DNA of 64,000 nucleotides from contig JBGVCG010000002.1 in the NCBI GenBank assembly GCA_045226255.1, positions 1 through 64,000 of the forward strand. Direction: 5' to 3'. The position numbers and the translations under genes are program-made. Below the pieces are notes generated by a model. It was not told the origin of the DNA. It was given only the letters and a program-made list of their open reading frames with translations, and ran no database searches. Positions 35,128 through 44,633 of the stretch are shown piece after piece (the first letter of the stretch is position 1; each line of letters begins with the position of its first letter). The DNA is from UBA1181 sp045226255. Lineage in GTDB: Bacteria > Bacteroidota > Bacteroidia > Bacteroidales > Paludibacteraceae.

Positions 35128-37050
35128 ATGAATCTAAGTAATTTAAAACATAAATCTTTGCTTTACGGGCTGGGAGCGTTGGCTTTCTGTACTACTTCCT
35201 GTAAAGATTTCCTTGATGTGGATGTTCTTGACCAGTATAGTACGTCGTCTGTAGAGTCTTATCAGGATTGTCTCTCTTTGACCAAGTCTCTGTATGGAGG
35301 TTATCTTTGGTCTGAGTATGAGGGAAAGTTCTCCTGGTGCGTGAACGAGGGTATTCCTGGTATTCTCTTCAATGTATATCAAGAGGAGGGTGCATTGTTC
35401 CTGCTCTCTATCGGAGAGGATAACCCAATCTTGTTGGAGGGTTACAGATCCTTGTATTCTGGTGTAATCGCCGTTGCTAACCAGGTCATCGATAAGGCTG
35501 GTAGCTTGGAGACTGGTTCTTCTTTGTCTGAGGCGGAGAAGAGTCGTGTTATAGCTGAGGCTCGTTTGTTCAGAGCTTATGCACACTTCCTCGCTACGGA
35601 GTATTTCGGTGAGGTTCCATTGGTAATGCATAGCGCTACGGATATTTCGCAGAATGTTGCTCTTCCTCGCGCTTCACGTAAGACATTGTATACTGCCATA
35701 GAGAACGATTTGAAGTTCGCGGTAGACAACTTGCCTGAGGAGTCATCCGACAAGTGGAGAGCAACCAAGTATTCCGCAAAGGCTTTGTTGGCTAAGTTGT
35801 ATTTGACAATGGGTTCTTGTGTGGCTGATCTTCCTGGTGCAACTTATCCTTTCAAGGTTACTGCCGCTCAGTCTCAAGAATATATGAACAAGGTTGTTTC
35901 GTTGACTTCTGAGGTGATCCAAAAAATGGGTGCGTCTTCTTTGACGTCTCATGCGAATATCTTCTCAGCAGCTGGTCGTACGGAGCCTTGCTCCGAAACA
36001 GTGTTTGCGTTGTACTGGAAATTGGCCGAGTATGGTGAGGGTTCTATGTACCAAGCGCAAATGGCTATCGACAACGTATGGAGCCCAGGTTCTGGATGGG
36101 GTTCTGGAAAGGGTATCTCTTATACTCTTTACAACTCATTCGAGAAGACGGACCCACGTTTGTATGAACTCTGTTTGGTGGCTGACCATGAGTACACCAC
36201 GGTTAATGGAGAGAAGGTTTATTACGGACCAAACAGCTCCGCATACAACCCTAAAGTGGATCATGTGAAGACAGGTACTGAGTTCTTGAACAGCGGACAA
36301 TGTCTGTTGAACAACGTCAAGAAATATATCTGGGGTGTGAACTGTACCGCAACCCAGGCTGCTGGTATGGCTTACGACCGTCGTATGGATATCATCCGTC
36401 TCTCTGATGTGTTCATGATGCGTGCTGAGGCTAAGATGGCTCTTGAGAATATGGACGTTACAGCTCAGACGACTTCAGGTATTGATGATATCAATGCTGT
36501 CTTGAATGCGCATGGCGCACTTCCTGTAGGTCCTTCTATCGCATACTTCGATGATATGGAGCAAAATCCTGTTTCATATACATTCAATGTGGATGTTGAC
36601 GGAAATGGTCCTCAAGCAGTTGTTGTCACTGCAAAAACTGCTATGTATCACAACTTGATCCGTACGGACTTCGTACAACAACGTCGTAAAGAGTTCGCTA
36701 TGGAGGGTCAGGCATGGTTGGATCTCAAGCGTTTCTTCTATCGTAACCCTCAGATGGCTGAGAAGTTCTTGTATCAGATGGATCGTGGAATCCAATTCTC
36801 TCAGAACCCTGAGATTGAGAACAAATCTCTCTTCGAGACTGAGTCTGGTTATTCGAGACGTCAACTTGTTTTTGAGTTGAACAAACAATTGTCTCGTGAT
36901 GCAGGTGAGGCAGAGCCAACAATATTCATTCAAAGTTTCATCGAGAAAAAATATTGGTACTTGCCTATTCCATCATCCGCAAAGGCATACTTGAGTTCAT
37001 CTGTGATAGATGCTGCGGATCAGGTGTTGAATCAATCTTATCCTTATTAA
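35128..37050 (+). CDS. susD: SusD/RagB-family surface lipoprotein
   Basis: 640 residues. Lipobox CTTSC with Cys25, followed by KDFLDVDVLDQYSTSSVES, typical of SusD. TPR-like helices include SRVIAEARLFRAYAHFLATE YFGEVPL (split here), LPRASRKTLYTAIENDLKFA, KYSAKALLAKLYLTMG. Late conserved segments are MDIIRLSDVFMMRAEAKM, RRKEFAMEGQAWLDLKRF and YWYLPIPSSA. It caps the SusC barrel on the cell surface and binds the substrate. Longer than the usual 500-550 residues, with an expanded middle. Confidence 0.95.
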   Translation: MNLSNLKHKSLLYGLGALAFCTTSCKDFLDVDVLDQYSTSSVESYQDCLSLTKSLYGGYLWSEYEGKFSWCVNEGIPGILFNVYQEEGALFLLSIGEDNPILLEGYRSLYSGVIAVANQVIDKAGSLETGSSLSEAEKSRVIAEARLFRAYAHFLATEYFGEVPLVMHSATDISQNVALPRASRKTLYTAIENDLKFAVDNLPEESSDKWRATKYSAKALLAKLYLTMGSCVADLPGATYPFKVTAAQSQEYMNKVVSLTSEVIQKMGASSLTSHANIFSAAGRTEPCSETVFALYWKLAEYGEGSMYQAQMAIDNVWSPGSGWGSGKGISYTLYNSFEKTDPRLYELCLVADHEYTTVNGEKVYYGPNSSAYNPKVDHVKTGTEFLNSGQCLLNNVKKYIWGVNCTATQAAGMAYDRRMDIIRLSDVFMMRAEAKMALENMDVTAQTTSGIDDINAVLNAHGALPVGPSIAYFDDMEQNPVSYTFNVDVDGNGPQAVVVTAKTAMYHNLIRTDFVQQRRKEFAMEGQAWLDLKRFFYRNPQMAEKFLYQMDRGIQFSQNPEIENKSLFETESGYSRRQLVFELNKQLSRDAGEAEPTIFIQSFIEKKYWYLPIPSSAKAYLSSSVIDAADQVLNQSYPY

Positions 37051-37069
37051 TGTTAAAAAAAATTGTACA

Positions 37070-38674
37070 ATGAAAGTGAAATATAGTTTTTTTGCGTCGG
37101 TAGCTTCTTTAGCACTTTGTGCCGTAGGACTCTTTTCGTCTTGCGAGGATAAATGCGTGGGCTGCCAATGTGATGCGTTTGTCGTTAACCATGTGGTGAA
37201 CGCAGATTCTATGGATGTGCCATTGACCCAATTGGATGCTAAAACCACTGTTGTTATTGTCGGTTCTGGCCTTTCCACTACGAATGGCGTTTATTTGGTG
37301 GATAAAGATAACAACTCATATTCCGTGTATCTGAATCCAGCATTCGTTTCTGACAATGCGATCGTTATCACATTGGATAGTGATGCTAACAACGTTCGTA
37401 CGGAGAAGGTTGTTGTAACTTCAAACACAGGTTGTGAGAGAGTCATTGAATTGGCTAAGCCAGTTCCTTCTCCTTCCATCAAGATGTTCTATTCAGAGTT
37501 TGTGCCTGATGGCGACACTTTGAGAATCGCGGGTGATGCTTTCTTGTCTGTTCCTGGAGATAGCTTGAAGGTTTATTTCTTCGACAAGGATGGCAATAAG
37601 ATCTCTGCTAAGTACAAAACTGCGCATGATGACTGTGAACTTTTGGTTGTTGTGCCTGAGGGTGTAGCGGATTCTAAGCCAGTGGTCGTTTCTAACAAGT
37701 TCGGAGAGTGCACTAGCTCAATGTTGTTCCGTGACACAAGAAACGTATTCTTGGATTTCGACAAAACAATCGCAAAACATTATGAGGGTACTACTGGTTA
37801 CGTATATGGTGCTATCGACTCCTTCTCATATGATTGGAGTGCTAAAATCAAAGCTAATGCAGTACAGAAGCCTTTGTATGATGAGTTGCTGAGTGTTATG
37901 GGTGGTAAATTCCCTGCTCCTTGTAGTGGTTACTATCAGGCAATTGTTACTGATGGTTTGGGCTTCTACTTCGATGATGAGGCTTGTATGATTTATTACA
38001 TCCCTGCATCTCTTCAAACTCCATATCGTAACTTGTTGGGCGATTTCGTCAATGAGGATTTGGAGAACTTGGTTCTGAAGTTTGAAATCTACATCCCTAG
38101 CGCAGTTCCATTCGCTTCGTATTTGTATACCGTATTCTCTGCTTATGCTTCAGAGATCGAGGATGAATTCTATGACATTTATGATAATTTGGATTATGGT
38201 TTCTTCTCTCGTGATCTCACTAAGGTTAGAACATTTGATACGGAGACTTACTCTTGTTCGGGTGAGGGAACTGGTGTCCCTGCTGCTTGGTTGAATATGA
38301 TGACTTTGTCTGTGGATGATTCTAAGAGTGATCCGATCGTGACATTGGCTAAACCTTTCGATACGGGTGATAGGTGGATGACTGTTGCAATTCCTTTGAA
38401 GAGAAGCTCTTTCAGATATAACCCTAGCTCTTATAAACTTGCCACTAACGATAATTATATCTCTTGTGGTCAGTTGGATAAGAACAGAGACTTCGGTAAC
38501 TTCTTCCTCCACTCTGACTCTTATGGATTCCAAGATAAGATTCCTGGATCTAAGACATGTGGAAATAAGGGCTTCTGTGCATTCGATAACTTCCGTATCG
38601 TTCCTGATGATGGCGGTGGTGTTCGTTTCTCGAAGTATTATGGTCCTACACCAACATCTAAATATCCTTTCTAA
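37070..38674 (+). CDS. Surface glycan-binding-type lipoprotein
   Basis: 534 residues; lipobox LFSSC with Cys25, then a Cys-rich stretch EDKCVGCQCD. The N-terminal third shows two IPT/TIG-like immunoglobulin folds (VVIVGSGLSTTNGVYLVDKD; DTLRIAGDAFLSVPGDSLKV). The rest, from VFLDFDKTIAKHYEG to DNFRIVPDDGGG, resembles the C-terminal carbohydrate-binding domain of SGBP-B-like proteins. Third gene of the susC-susD operon (19-base gaps), where such lipoproteins help bind the substrate on the surface. Family match moderate; ligand unknown. Confidence 0.75.
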   Translation: MKVKYSFFASVASLALCAVGLFSSCEDKCVGCQCDAFVVNHVVNADSMDVPLTQLDAKTTVVIVGSGLSTTNGVYLVDKDNNSYSVYLNPAFVSDNAIVITLDSDANNVRTEKVVVTSNTGCERVIELAKPVPSPSIKMFYSEFVPDGDTLRIAGDAFLSVPGDSLKVYFFDKDGNKISAKYKTAHDDCELLVVVPEGVADSKPVVVSNKFGECTSSMLFRDTRNVFLDFDKTIAKHYEGTTGYVYGAIDSFSYDWSAKIKANAVQKPLYDELLSVMGGKFPAPCSGYYQAIVTDGLGFYFDDEACMIYYIPASLQTPYRNLLGDFVNEDLENLVLKFEIYIPSAVPFASYLYTVFSAYASEIEDEFYDIYDNLDYGFFSRDLTKVRTFDTETYSCSGEGTGVPAAWLNMMTLSVDDSKSDPIVTLAKPFDTGDRWMTVAIPLKRSSFRYNPSSYKLATNDNYISCGQLDKNRDFGNFFLHSDSYGFQDKIPGSKTCGNKGFCAFDNFRIVPDDGGGVRFSKYYGPTPTSKYPF

Positions 38675-38701
38675 TGGTCATTTAGATATGTGAAAAAGAG
38701 G

Positions 38702-38730
38702 GGGGAGATTCGGTTCTCTCCCCTTTTTTT
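38702..38730 (+). terminator. Terminator of the susCD operon
   Basis: Stem GGGGAGA / TCTCCCC with loop TTCGGTTC, followed by seven T. Confidence 0.88.
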
Positions 38731-38763
38731 GTCCCAATGTTTTTTAGTTTCGTTTGTTTTCCC

Positions 38764-38771
38764 TATCTTTG
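38764..38771 (+). promoter_or_regulatory. -7 promoter element for tRNA-Leu
   Basis: TATCTTTG, exact TAnnTTTG, 17 bases before the mature tRNA 5' end. Confidence 0.6.
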
Positions 38772-38787
38772 CGCTCGCTAAGCCAAT

Positions 38788-38869
38788 GCGGATATGGCGA
38801 AATTGGTAGACGCGTCAGACTTAGGATCTGATACCGTAAGGCGTATGGGTTCGAGTCCCTTTATCCGCA
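38788..38869 (+). tRNA. tRNA-Leu, anticodon UAG
   Basis: Class II tRNA of 82 bases. Acceptor stem GCGGATA / TATCCGC with A as discriminator; D-arm with TTGGTAGACGC; anticodon loop CTTAGGA flanked by TCAGA / TCTGA giving anticodon TAG (reads CUA codons); short variable arm TACCGTAAGGCGTA; T-loop GGTTCGAGTCC. The CCA end is not encoded. Confidence 0.95.
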
Positions 38870-38871
38870 CA

Positions 38872-38902
38872 AGGTGGGAGTTGTTTCAACTTCCACCTTT
38901 TT
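38872..38902 (+). terminator. Terminator after tRNA-Leu
   Basis: Stem AGGTGGGAGTTG / CAACTTCCACCT (one mismatch) with three-base loop and T run. Confidence 0.85.
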
Positions 38903-38929
38903 CTTTTTCTGTTTCTCCCAATTATTTTG

Positions 38930-38937
38930 TAAATTCG
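38930..38937 (+). promoter_or_regulatory. -7 promoter element for parC
   Basis: TAAATTCG, same form as the leuS and efp promoters, 26 bases before the parC start. -33 element unclear. Confidence 0.45.
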
Positions 38938-38962
38938 TCCCCAAATTCAAAACCATGTTGCT

Positions 38963-41614
38963 ATGTCGGACGAAACTAAAGGCACTAACGAAGATTTGGA
39001 TAATGTGATGGACGATGGGGTCGCTGAGGCTTCCTCAACTTCCTCTTATGAGGTGCCTGAAGAGTCGAAGGATCAGGATATCTTCCACCATATTCCTGGC
39101 ATGTACAGGACGTGGTTCTTGGATTATGCTTCGTACGTGATTTTGGAACGTGCGGTGCCGCACCTTGACGACGGTCTGAAACCTGTTCAGCGTCGTATCC
39201 TCCATTCCATGAAACGCTTGGACGACGGCCGCTACAATAAGGTGGCTAACATCGTCGGTCATACCATGCAGTTTCACCCGCATGGCGACGCCTCCATCGG
39301 GGGTGCGTTGGTGACATTGGGACAGAAGGACCTTCTGATCGATTGCCAGGGTAACTGGGGTAACATCCTCACGGGCGATAGTGCGGCCGCTCCTCGTTAC
39401 ATCGAGGCGCGCCTCTCGAAGTTTGCGCTCGATGTGGTGTTTAGCCCTAAGGTGACGGAGTGGAAGGCTTCGTATGACGGACGAAACAAGGAGCCTATCA
39501 CCTTGCCTGTGAAGTTCCCGCTCTTGCTTGCGCAGGGCGTCGAGGGTATCGCGGTCGGTCTTTCTTCTAAAATATTGCCTCATAACTTCAATGAGATACT
39601 GGATGCGGCGGTGGCTTACCTGAACGATGAGCCGTTCGAACTCTATCCGGATTTCCAGACGGGCGGTCTGATTGATGTCTCCCATTACAACGATGGAGAG
39701 CGTGGTGGTAGGGTGCGTGTCCGCGCGAAAATCAGTAAGATAGATAATAAGACGTTGGTCATCAACGATATCCCTTACGGCAAGACGACGAATGTCTTGA
39801 TCGACTCGATCCTGAAAGCGAACGAGAAGGGGAAGATCAATATCCGTAAGGTGGAGGATAACACGTCCGACCATGCGGAGATCATCATCCATTTGGAGAA
39901 TAAGACCTCTTCCGACAAGACGATCGACGCACTTTATGCCTTCACGGATTGCGAGGTGAATATCTCGCCATGCTGCTGCGTCATCCACGACAAGAAACCT
40001 GTCTTCACCAATGTCTCGAATATGCTGAAGATGTCGGTGGACCGTACGAAGGATCTGCTTCGTCAGGAGTTGCTGATCCAACGTGGTGAGTTGCTCGAAC
40101 AACTGCATTATTGCTCGTTGGAGAAGATATTCATCGAGGAACGCATCTACAAGGATAAGAAGTTCGAGGAGAGCAAGAATGTCGATGCGGCTTTGGATCA
40201 TATCTCTTTCCGCTTGGAGCCATTCAGCCATCTCTTTGTCAGGGAAGTGACGAGGGAGGATCTGCAGCGCTTGTTGGAGATAAAGATGGCCCGTATCCTC
40301 AAGTTCAATTCGGACAAGTCTGAGGAGCAGATCGTTGCGCTGAAGCAACAGATTGAGGGCGTTGACTATAACTTGGAACACCTCGTTCCGTTCACCATCG
40401 CTTGGTATAAGTCCCTGAAGAACAAGTACGGGGAGAAGTATCCTCGTCTGACGGAGATCCGTAACTTCGAGACGATTGAGGCCTCCAAGGTGGTGGAAGC
40501 TAATGAGAAACTTTATGTGAACTGGGCGGAAGGATTCGTCGGAACAGCCTTGAAGAAGGATGACTTCGTATGCAACTGCTCGGATATCGACGATATTATC
40601 CTCATCCATAAGGATGGTAAGTATCAGATCATCAAGGTGCCTGATAAGAAGTATGTCGGGAAGGATTTGATTCATGTGAACGTCTTCCGGAAGAATGATA
40701 AACGGACGGTCTACAATGTGGCTTACCGTGACGGAAAGACTGGTTTCAACTATATCAAACGCTTCGCGATAACGGGTGTCTCAAGGGACAAGGACTATGA
40801 TATCACGCAGGGTACGCCTGGTTCTAAGATATTGTACTTCTCCGCTAATTCCAATGCGGAGGCGGAGACTGTGCACGTGGTGCTGAAGCCTCGCTTGCGC
40901 CTGAAGGTGGCGGCTTTCGATAGGGATTTCGGTGAGATAGCCATCAAGGGTCGCCAATCCATGGGTAACATCCTGACGAAGAATGAGGTGTTGCGGATCA
41001 CACTGAAGCAACGTGGTTCTTCCACGTTGGGTGGTCGCTCCGTATGGTTCGACAGGGATGTGCTCCGCCTGAACTATGACGGCAGGGGTGAGCCTCTTGG
41101 CGACTTCCAGTCGGAGGACAAGATTCTTGTCGTCACTTCCAAGGGAGAATATTACCTCTCCGGTTTTGAGGATACCAACCATTTTGAGGAGGATGTCAAG
41201 ATTGTGGAGAAGTTCGACCCGGAGAAGATCTGGACGGTGGCTCTCTTCGATGCCAACGAAGGATTCAAGTACTTGAAGCGTTTCCGCTTCGAGGTGACGA
41301 GCAAGCGTCAGAACTTCATCGGCGAGAATCCGAAGTCGGTGTTGCTACTGATTACGGATACTTATTACCCTCGGTTGAAGCTCACCTTTGGCGGACGTGA
41401 CGCACATAGGGAGCCGTTGGAGATTGATGCGGATGAGTTTATTGGTGTGAAGGGTATGAAGGCGAAAGGCAAACGGTTGCATACGTGGGAAATCCAGAAC
41501 GTGGAGGAATTGGAGCCGTTGCGTTTCCCGGAGAAGGTGGAGGAGGATGCCTCTGAGGTGGATGAGCAGGAGGAAGACGCTTCCCAGAGTACGGATCAAC
41601 CAACTTTGTTCTAA
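38963..41614 (+). CDS. parC: DNA topoisomerase IV subunit A
   Basis: 883 residues of the type IIA topoisomerase A family; decatenates daughter chromosomes. Winged-helix/tower start at YRTWFLDYASYVILERAVPH LDDGLKPVQRRIL (split here), FHPHGDASIGGALV, and the active-site loop SAAAPRYIEARLS with catalytic Tyr146. The C-terminal half has the beta-propeller-like repeats (GRQSMGNILTKNEVLRITLK, SEDKILVVTSKGEYYLSGF). It lacks a clear GyrA box, and the length fits the Bacteroidota ParC rather than GyrA. Acidic Glu/Asp-rich tail. Five bases before the TonB-C gene. Confidence 0.85.
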   Translation: MSDETKGTNEDLDNVMDDGVAEASSTSSYEVPEESKDQDIFHHIPGMYRTWFLDYASYVILERAVPHLDDGLKPVQRRILHSMKRLDDGRYNKVANIVGHTMQFHPHGDASIGGALVTLGQKDLLIDCQGNWGNILTGDSAAAPRYIEARLSKFALDVVFSPKVTEWKASYDGRNKEPITLPVKFPLLLAQGVEGIAVGLSSKILPHNFNEILDAAVAYLNDEPFELYPDFQTGGLIDVSHYNDGERGGRVRVRAKISKIDNKTLVINDIPYGKTTNVLIDSILKANEKGKINIRKVEDNTSDHAEIIIHLENKTSSDKTIDALYAFTDCEVNISPCCCVIHDKKPVFTNVSNMLKMSVDRTKDLLRQELLIQRGELLEQLHYCSLEKIFIEERIYKDKKFEESKNVDAALDHISFRLEPFSHLFVREVTREDLQRLLEIKMARILKFNSDKSEEQIVALKQQIEGVDYNLEHLVPFTIAWYKSLKNKYGEKYPRLTEIRNFETIEASKVVEANEKLYVNWAEGFVGTALKKDDFVCNCSDIDDIILIHKDGKYQIIKVPDKKYVGKDLIHVNVFRKNDKRTVYNVAYRDGKTGFNYIKRFAITGVSRDKDYDITQGTPGSKILYFSANSNAEAETVHVVLKPRLRLKVAAFDRDFGEIAIKGRQSMGNILTKNEVLRITLKQRGSSTLGGRSVWFDRDVLRLNYDGRGEPLGDFQSEDKILVVTSKGEYYLSGFEDTNHFEEDVKIVEKFDPEKIWTVALFDANEGFKYLKRFRFEVTSKRQNFIGENPKSVLLLITDTYYPRLKLTFGGRDAHREPLEIDADEFIGVKGMKAKGKRLHTWEIQNVEELEPLRFPEKVEEDASEVDEQEEDASQSTDQPTLF

Positions 41615-41619
41615 ATATT

Positions 41620-42165
41620 ATGCAGATGAAACGCATTTTTTTCATATTGTCATTTTTGGTGATAGGAATATCCTCTTATGCGGTGAATCTGGATCAGTAC
41701 GAGAAACTGTATCCGGGTTGCGTGGACAATGAGGAGTCTACCATTTACGGTGGCACGTATGGTGCGTGGCCTAAGAACCTTATCCTCCCAGAGTTCCCTA
41801 ACGGTGGAGATGTGGAGTTCACTCGCTTTATTTACAGTAATTTGACATATCCTGAGGTTGTTGAATCATATGATAGTTTGACGAAACAGCCTGTATTGGC
41901 GAGGGGTGTCGTGGCTGTTCAGATCGTTATCGACAGGTGCGGTAGGGCTACACGGCAGGAAATCATCCAATCCATGAACGATGAGTATGACGAGGAGGCT
42001 TTGCGTATCATGAATGGTTTGCCGGTGTTCAAGCCGGGAGAGATGGATGGTGTCAGGGTGAAGGTGGCGTTTATCGTCCCTGTAAGATTCTCGAAGACTC
42101 ATCTCCCTCCTAAGACGGATCAGATTATTGAATTTGATGAAAACTATAATTTTGATGATTGGTGA
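41620..42165 (+). CDS. Secreted TonB C-terminal-domain protein
   Basis: 181 residues; signal peptide (IFFILSFLVIGISSYA). The C-terminal 110 residues form a TonB-C-like fold (ILPEFPNGGDVEFTRFIYSN, VVAVQIVIDRCGRATRQEII, EEALRIMNGLPVFKPGEMDG, VKVAFIVPVRF). It lacks the N-terminal membrane anchor and proline-rich linker of a true TonB, so the role in energy coupling is uncertain; stand-alone TonB-C proteins are common in Bacteroidota. Stop overlaps the aroK start as TGATG. Confidence 0.8.
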   Translation: MQMKRIFFILSFLVIGISSYAVNLDQYEKLYPGCVDNEESTIYGGTYGAWPKNLILPEFPNGGDVEFTRFIYSNLTYPEVVESYDSLTKQPVLARGVVAVQIVIDRCGRATRQEIIQSMNDEYDEEALRIMNGLPVFKPGEMDGVRVKVAFIVPVRFSKTHLPPKTDQIIEFDENYNFDDW

Positions 42166-42671
42166 TGAAGCAAACACGTCTATTTTTAGTAGGTTACATG
42201 GGGTGCGGGAAAACGCATACCGCTAAGCGTCTGGCTAAAAAGTATGGTATGGAGTATATCGACTTGGACCAGTACATCGAACGTCGATTCTTCAAGACGA
42301 TTCCGCAGATCTTCGCCGAGAGGGGAGAAGAGGGGTTCCGCAAGATGGAACATAACATGTTGGAGGAGGTCGCTTCGTTCGAAAATGTCATCATCTCCAC
42401 GGGCGGTGGCGCCGCTTGTTTCTTCGATAATATGGAACTGATGAATGCGTCTGGGGAGACGGTCTACCTTCAGGCCACCCCGGAGGATCTTTTCGCCTAT
42501 CTGCGGAAAGCGAAGGCGGAGCGCCCTTTGTTGGCGGGCAAGTCCGACGAGGAGATGCTGGCGTTCATTCGCACAAGCCTCGCAGCGAGGGAACCCTATT
42601 ATCTGAAGGCGAAGCATATCATCGATTCCATGGATGAGAGCGATGTGCTCTTCGATCAACTGTTGAAATAA
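42165..42671 (+). CDS. aroK: Shikimate kinase
   Basis: 168 residues from the ATG at 42165, which overlaps the upstream stop by one base; a TTG in frame at 42159 is less likely. Walker A GYMGCGKT (residues 10-17), shikimate-binding DLDQYIE, FAERGEEGFRKMEH and STGGGAA, and lid region KAERPLLAG. Phosphorylates shikimate in aromatic amino acid synthesis. No other aro genes nearby. Confidence 0.93.
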   Translation: MKQTRLFLVGYMGCGKTHTAKRLAKKYGMEYIDLDQYIERRFFKTIPQIFAERGEEGFRKMEHNMLEEVASFENVIISTGGGAACFFDNMELMNASGETVYLQATPEDLFAYLRKAKAERPLLAGKSDEEMLAFIRTSLAAREPYYLKAKHIIDSMDESDVLFDQLLK

Positions 42672-42696
42672 TACTTGGCTAAATAATTACATATTC

Positions 42697-44493
42697 ATGC
42701 AAGATAAAATTATCGTATTGGATTTCGGTGGGCAATATGCTCACCTGATTGCGAATAGAGTTCGTCGTCTGGGTGTCTTCACGGAGATTTGCTCCCCGAC
42801 GGCTGATGTGAAAGAATTGGCTGGCGCTAAGGGCATCATCTATAGTGGTGGACCTTCCAGCGTGTATGCGGAAGATGCTCCAGCGTATAATCCTGAAATA
42901 TTAAACATACCTGTTCCTAAGTTGGGTATTTGCTACGGACATCAGCTGATGGCTTCCCAATTGGGTGGTACGGTCCGTCCTGGCAAGGTGAAGGAGTACG
43001 GTATTGCGGATCTCCTGCTGAAGGAGCCTCAACATCCCCTCTTGAAGGGTATTCCGGCCTCTTCCCCTATGTGGATGAGCCATGGCGACGCAGTGGAGAA
43101 ACTGCCTGCGGGCTATAAGATCATCGCCTCCACCAAGGATTGCCCGATCGCGGCTGTCGCATTGGATGATCGCAAGATCTATGGTATACAGTTCCACCCG
43201 GAGGTGACGCATAGCAAGTTCGGCATGAAGATTTTGGATAACTTCATCGACATCTGCGCTTGCGAGCGTACGTGGAATATGAAGAGCTATATGCCTATCA
43301 TCTCCGAGAAGATCAAGAAGGAGGTGGGCGACCGTAAGGTCTTCCTGCTGGTTTCCGGTGGTGTGGACAGCACCGTGGCGTTCGTGTTGCTGAACCGTGT
43401 GTTGGGCACCGACCGTGTCATGGGCCTGCACATCGACAATGGTATGATGCGTATGGACGAGTCCGCTAAGATTATCGATTTCTTGAAGGCGGAGGGCATG
43501 CACAACCTGCGGGTGGTGGATGCGACCGATACTTTCCTTGGTAAACTGAAGGGCATCACGGCTCCTGAACAAAAACGTAAGATCATCGGCGCCACCTTCT
43601 TGGTGGTGAAGGACGAGGAGATGGCCAAACTGAACCTCGACCCTAAGGAGTGGATGATCGCTCAGGGTACCATCTATCCAGATACCATCGAGAGCGGCGG
43701 AACGAAGAACGCTGACTTGATCAAGACCCACCACAACCGTGTGAAGGAGGTGATGGACCTGATGGCGCAGGGGTTGTTGCTCGAACCATTGGCCGACCTC
43801 TACAAGGACGAGGTCCGTATGTTGGGCGAGGAGTTGGGTATTCCTCATAACCTGGTGTGGAGACATCCGTTCCCAGGACCAGGCCTTGGCGTGCGTCTGC
43901 TCTGCACCGACGGCAAGGGCGAGTTCGCGAAGATGGAGGATGTGCCAGGCTTGGCGGAGTATTTGAAGGAGAACCATATCGAAGGAAAGATCCTTCCGAT
44001 CAAGAGTGTGGGCGTGCAGGGTGATGGACGTACCTATGCGCAACCGTTCCTGTTGACCACGAAGAACCTTACATGGAAGCAGTGTGAGAAGTTCAGCACC
44101 GAGTTGGTGAACCGTTTCAAGGTGATCAATCGTGTGATTTGGCAGGTGGGCTCGGTTTCCGACGAGATGCCTAAGTTGGTTGAGCAATATGCTACGAAGC
44201 ACAACTTCGACGTGCTGCGTAAGTTCGATAACATCTGTACGGAGTTCTTGCAGGAGAACAACCTCTACGAATCCATCTGGCAGATGCCGGTCGTTTCGGT
44301 TCCATTGACGGTGGCTGACAAGCCATGCATCGTGATGCGTCCGGTGAACAGTTCCGAGGCGATGACCGCCAACTTCGCGGAGATTGACCAGAAATTGCTG
44401 GAAGGTCTCTGGGGCAGGTTCGTGGCGGAGGGCGCCGGCTCGTTGTGGTACGATGTGACGCACAAGCCTCCTGGAACAATCGAGTGGGAGTAG
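42697..44493 (+). CDS. guaA: GMP synthase (glutamine-hydrolysing), long form
   Basis: 598 residues, about 80 longer than the common 510-525-residue bacterial enzyme. Class I amidotransferase domain with Cys79 in LGICYGHQ and His167/Glu169 in FHPEV. ATP-pyrophosphatase domain with PP-loop SGGVDST (residues 220-226), then WRHPFPGPGLGVRLLC. The extra residues lie in the C-terminal dimerisation part (about 410-540, including QVGSVSDEMPKLVEQYATKH). Converts XMP to GMP with glutamine. Followed by a terminator. Confidence 0.95.
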   Translation: MQDKIIVLDFGGQYAHLIANRVRRLGVFTEICSPTADVKELAGAKGIIYSGGPSSVYAEDAPAYNPEILNIPVPKLGICYGHQLMASQLGGTVRPGKVKEYGIADLLLKEPQHPLLKGIPASSPMWMSHGDAVEKLPAGYKIIASTKDCPIAAVALDDRKIYGIQFHPEVTHSKFGMKILDNFIDICACERTWNMKSYMPIISEKIKKEVGDRKVFLLVSGGVDSTVAFVLLNRVLGTDRVMGLHIDNGMMRMDESAKIIDFLKAEGMHNLRVVDATDTFLGKLKGITAPEQKRKIIGATFLVVKDEEMAKLNLDPKEWMIAQGTIYPDTIESGGTKNADLIKTHHNRVKEVMDLMAQGLLLEPLADLYKDEVRMLGEELGIPHNLVWRHPFPGPGLGVRLLCTDGKGEFAKMEDVPGLAEYLKENHIEGKILPIKSVGVQGDGRTYAQPFLLTTKNLTWKQCEKFSTELVNRFKVINRVIWQVGSVSDEMPKLVEQYATKHNFDVLRKFDNICTEFLQENNLYESIWQMPVVSVPLTVADKPCIVMRPVNSSEAMTANFAEIDQKLLEGLWGRFVAEGAGSLWYDVTHKPPGTIEWE

Positions 44494-44559
44494 CAGGTAC
44501 GGATTAGAAATTATGGAAGGAATATCGATTCTGTAGAAAAGTAATCGCATATATAAGTT

Positions 44560-44605
44560 AAAGCCCTAATTTGGCGAACATGGTTTGCCGGATTAGGACT
44601 TTTTA
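44560..44605 (+). terminator. Terminator after guaA
   Basis: Long imperfect stem AAAGCCCTAATTTGGCGAA / TTTGCCGGATTAGGACTTT followed by TTTAT; mismatches are mostly G-U compatible. Confidence 0.75.
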
Positions 44606-44633
44606 TATTGAGTATAGCTTATTATTGGAAATG

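Noticed and set aside
39035..40675. Long open frame (546 codons) antisense to parC
   Set aside because: Same reason: mirror of a well-supported gene, no domain, no promoter.
41620..42165. True TonB energy transducer
   Set aside because: Has a cleavable-looking signal and TonB-C fold but no membrane anchor with proline-rich linker, and no exbB/exbD genes nearby.
42901..44550. Long open frame (549 codons) antisense to guaA
   Set aside because: Overlaps a certain gene; product is His/Leu/Arg-rich without any domain, as expected from the complement of Lys/Glu/Gly-rich coding sequence.
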